Shown here: piece after piece, positions 15,851 to 15,930 of the stretch
How the letters are laid out: each line of letters begins with the position of its first letter
Numbering within the stretch: position 1 is the stretch's first letter
Assembly (NCBI GenBank): GCA_964481775.1
Contig: CAYZUX010000138.1
Location: 1 to 15,930, forward strand
DNA length: 15,930 nucleotides
Reading direction: 5' to 3'
From: OLB16 sp964481775
GTDB taxonomy: Bacteria > Hinthialibacterota > Hinthialibacteria > OLB16
Made by a program: the position numbers and the translations under genes
Notes under the pieces: generated by a model
Databases searched by the model: none
What the model was told of the DNA's origin: nothing
The model's input: the letters and a program-made list of their open reading frames with translations, nothing else

Positions 15851-15930
15851 TCAGTGCCCCACAATGCTTCCAAGCTGGAACATGGGGAGGAACATCGATA
15901 TCACGATACCGCCGACGACTACACCCAGGA
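15851..15930 (-). CDS. C-terminal end of a type IV pilus / type II secretion inner-membrane protein (PilC/GspF family), 5' end outside window
   Basis: Only the last 26 codons are in the window, on the minus strand, ending at TGA (15853-15851). They translate to a hydrophobic helix with 'GVVVGGIVISMFLPMF' and end 'QLGSIVGH'. This is the typical last membrane segment of PilC/GspF proteins, whose family C-terminus has the pattern G-x-(I/V)-V-x-x-x-x-x-P-(I/M)-F. The family forms the inner-membrane platform of type IV pili or type II secretion. The rest of the gene lies beyond 15930, so the exact member cannot be decided. Confidence 0.72.
   Translation of the reverse strand, partial: LGVVVGGIVISMFLPMFQLGSIVGH

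Overview
The window carries ten complete or nearly complete protein genes plus two cut by the window edges. The DNA has moderately high GC. Several traits point to a free-living, carbohydrate-degrading, Gram-negative-type bacterium of the PVC / Hydrogenedentes / Sumerlaeota kind: a 3-keto-disaccharide hydrolase (DUF1080) domain, a stand-alone URO-D-like protein, a Gfo/Idh/MocA oxidoreductase, a WD40-LRR probable lipoprotein, and exported carbohydrate enzymes. The phylum assignment is inference from gene content, not from a marker gene.

Layout. (1) 3-719 (+) is the 3' part of a membrane-anchored TPR protein. It converges on smpB (767-1219, -), with a perfect 13-bp hairpin between them. (2) Upstream of smpB, 23 bp away and on the same strand, is a secreted beta-propeller + DUF1080 protein (1243-3054, -). 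(3) Divergent from that is a URO-D-family protein (3307-4740, +). (4) Convergent with it is a 1053-residue secreted GH13-like protein (4781-7942, -). (5) Divergent from that is clpB (8176-10812, +). (6) A minus-strand run fills the rest: a pilC/gspF-type 3' end at the right edge (15851-15930), folD (14770-15645), a Gfo/Idh/MocA oxidoreductase (13432-14739), then a 71-aa protein (13001-13216), a nucleotidyltransferase (12542-12994) and a WD40-LRR probable lipoprotein (10863-12533).

How the genes fit together. 1243-7942 looks like an accessory sugar-utilisation patch of two exported glycan-acting proteins around a cytoplasmic URO-D-like protein. The Gfo/Idh/MocA enzyme 3' of folD could be metabolically related to the DUF1080 protein, because keto-sugar chemistry links these two families, but it is far away in the window. 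smpB (ribosome rescue), clpB (disaggregase), folD (one-carbon metabolism) and the pilC-like gene are housekeeping. The 71-aa protein and nucleotidyltransferase form a tight two-gene cassette resembling toxin-antitoxin-like pairs, with the WD40-LRR gene 8 bp behind.

Non-coding structure worth attention: a three-unit, alternately oriented 20-nt inverted repeat between the oxidoreductase and the small-protein operon (13339-13425), and a cluster of palindromes resembling REP elements between pilC and folD (15730-15835). No tRNA, rRNA, tmRNA, CRISPR array, insertion sequence or riboswitch was recognised. No stretch longer than about 250 bases lacks a gene. I found no convincing evidence of a wholly new system; the best candidates are the nucleotidyltransferase cassette, the 13.4-kb repeat and the GH13-like protein with a non-canonical region I.
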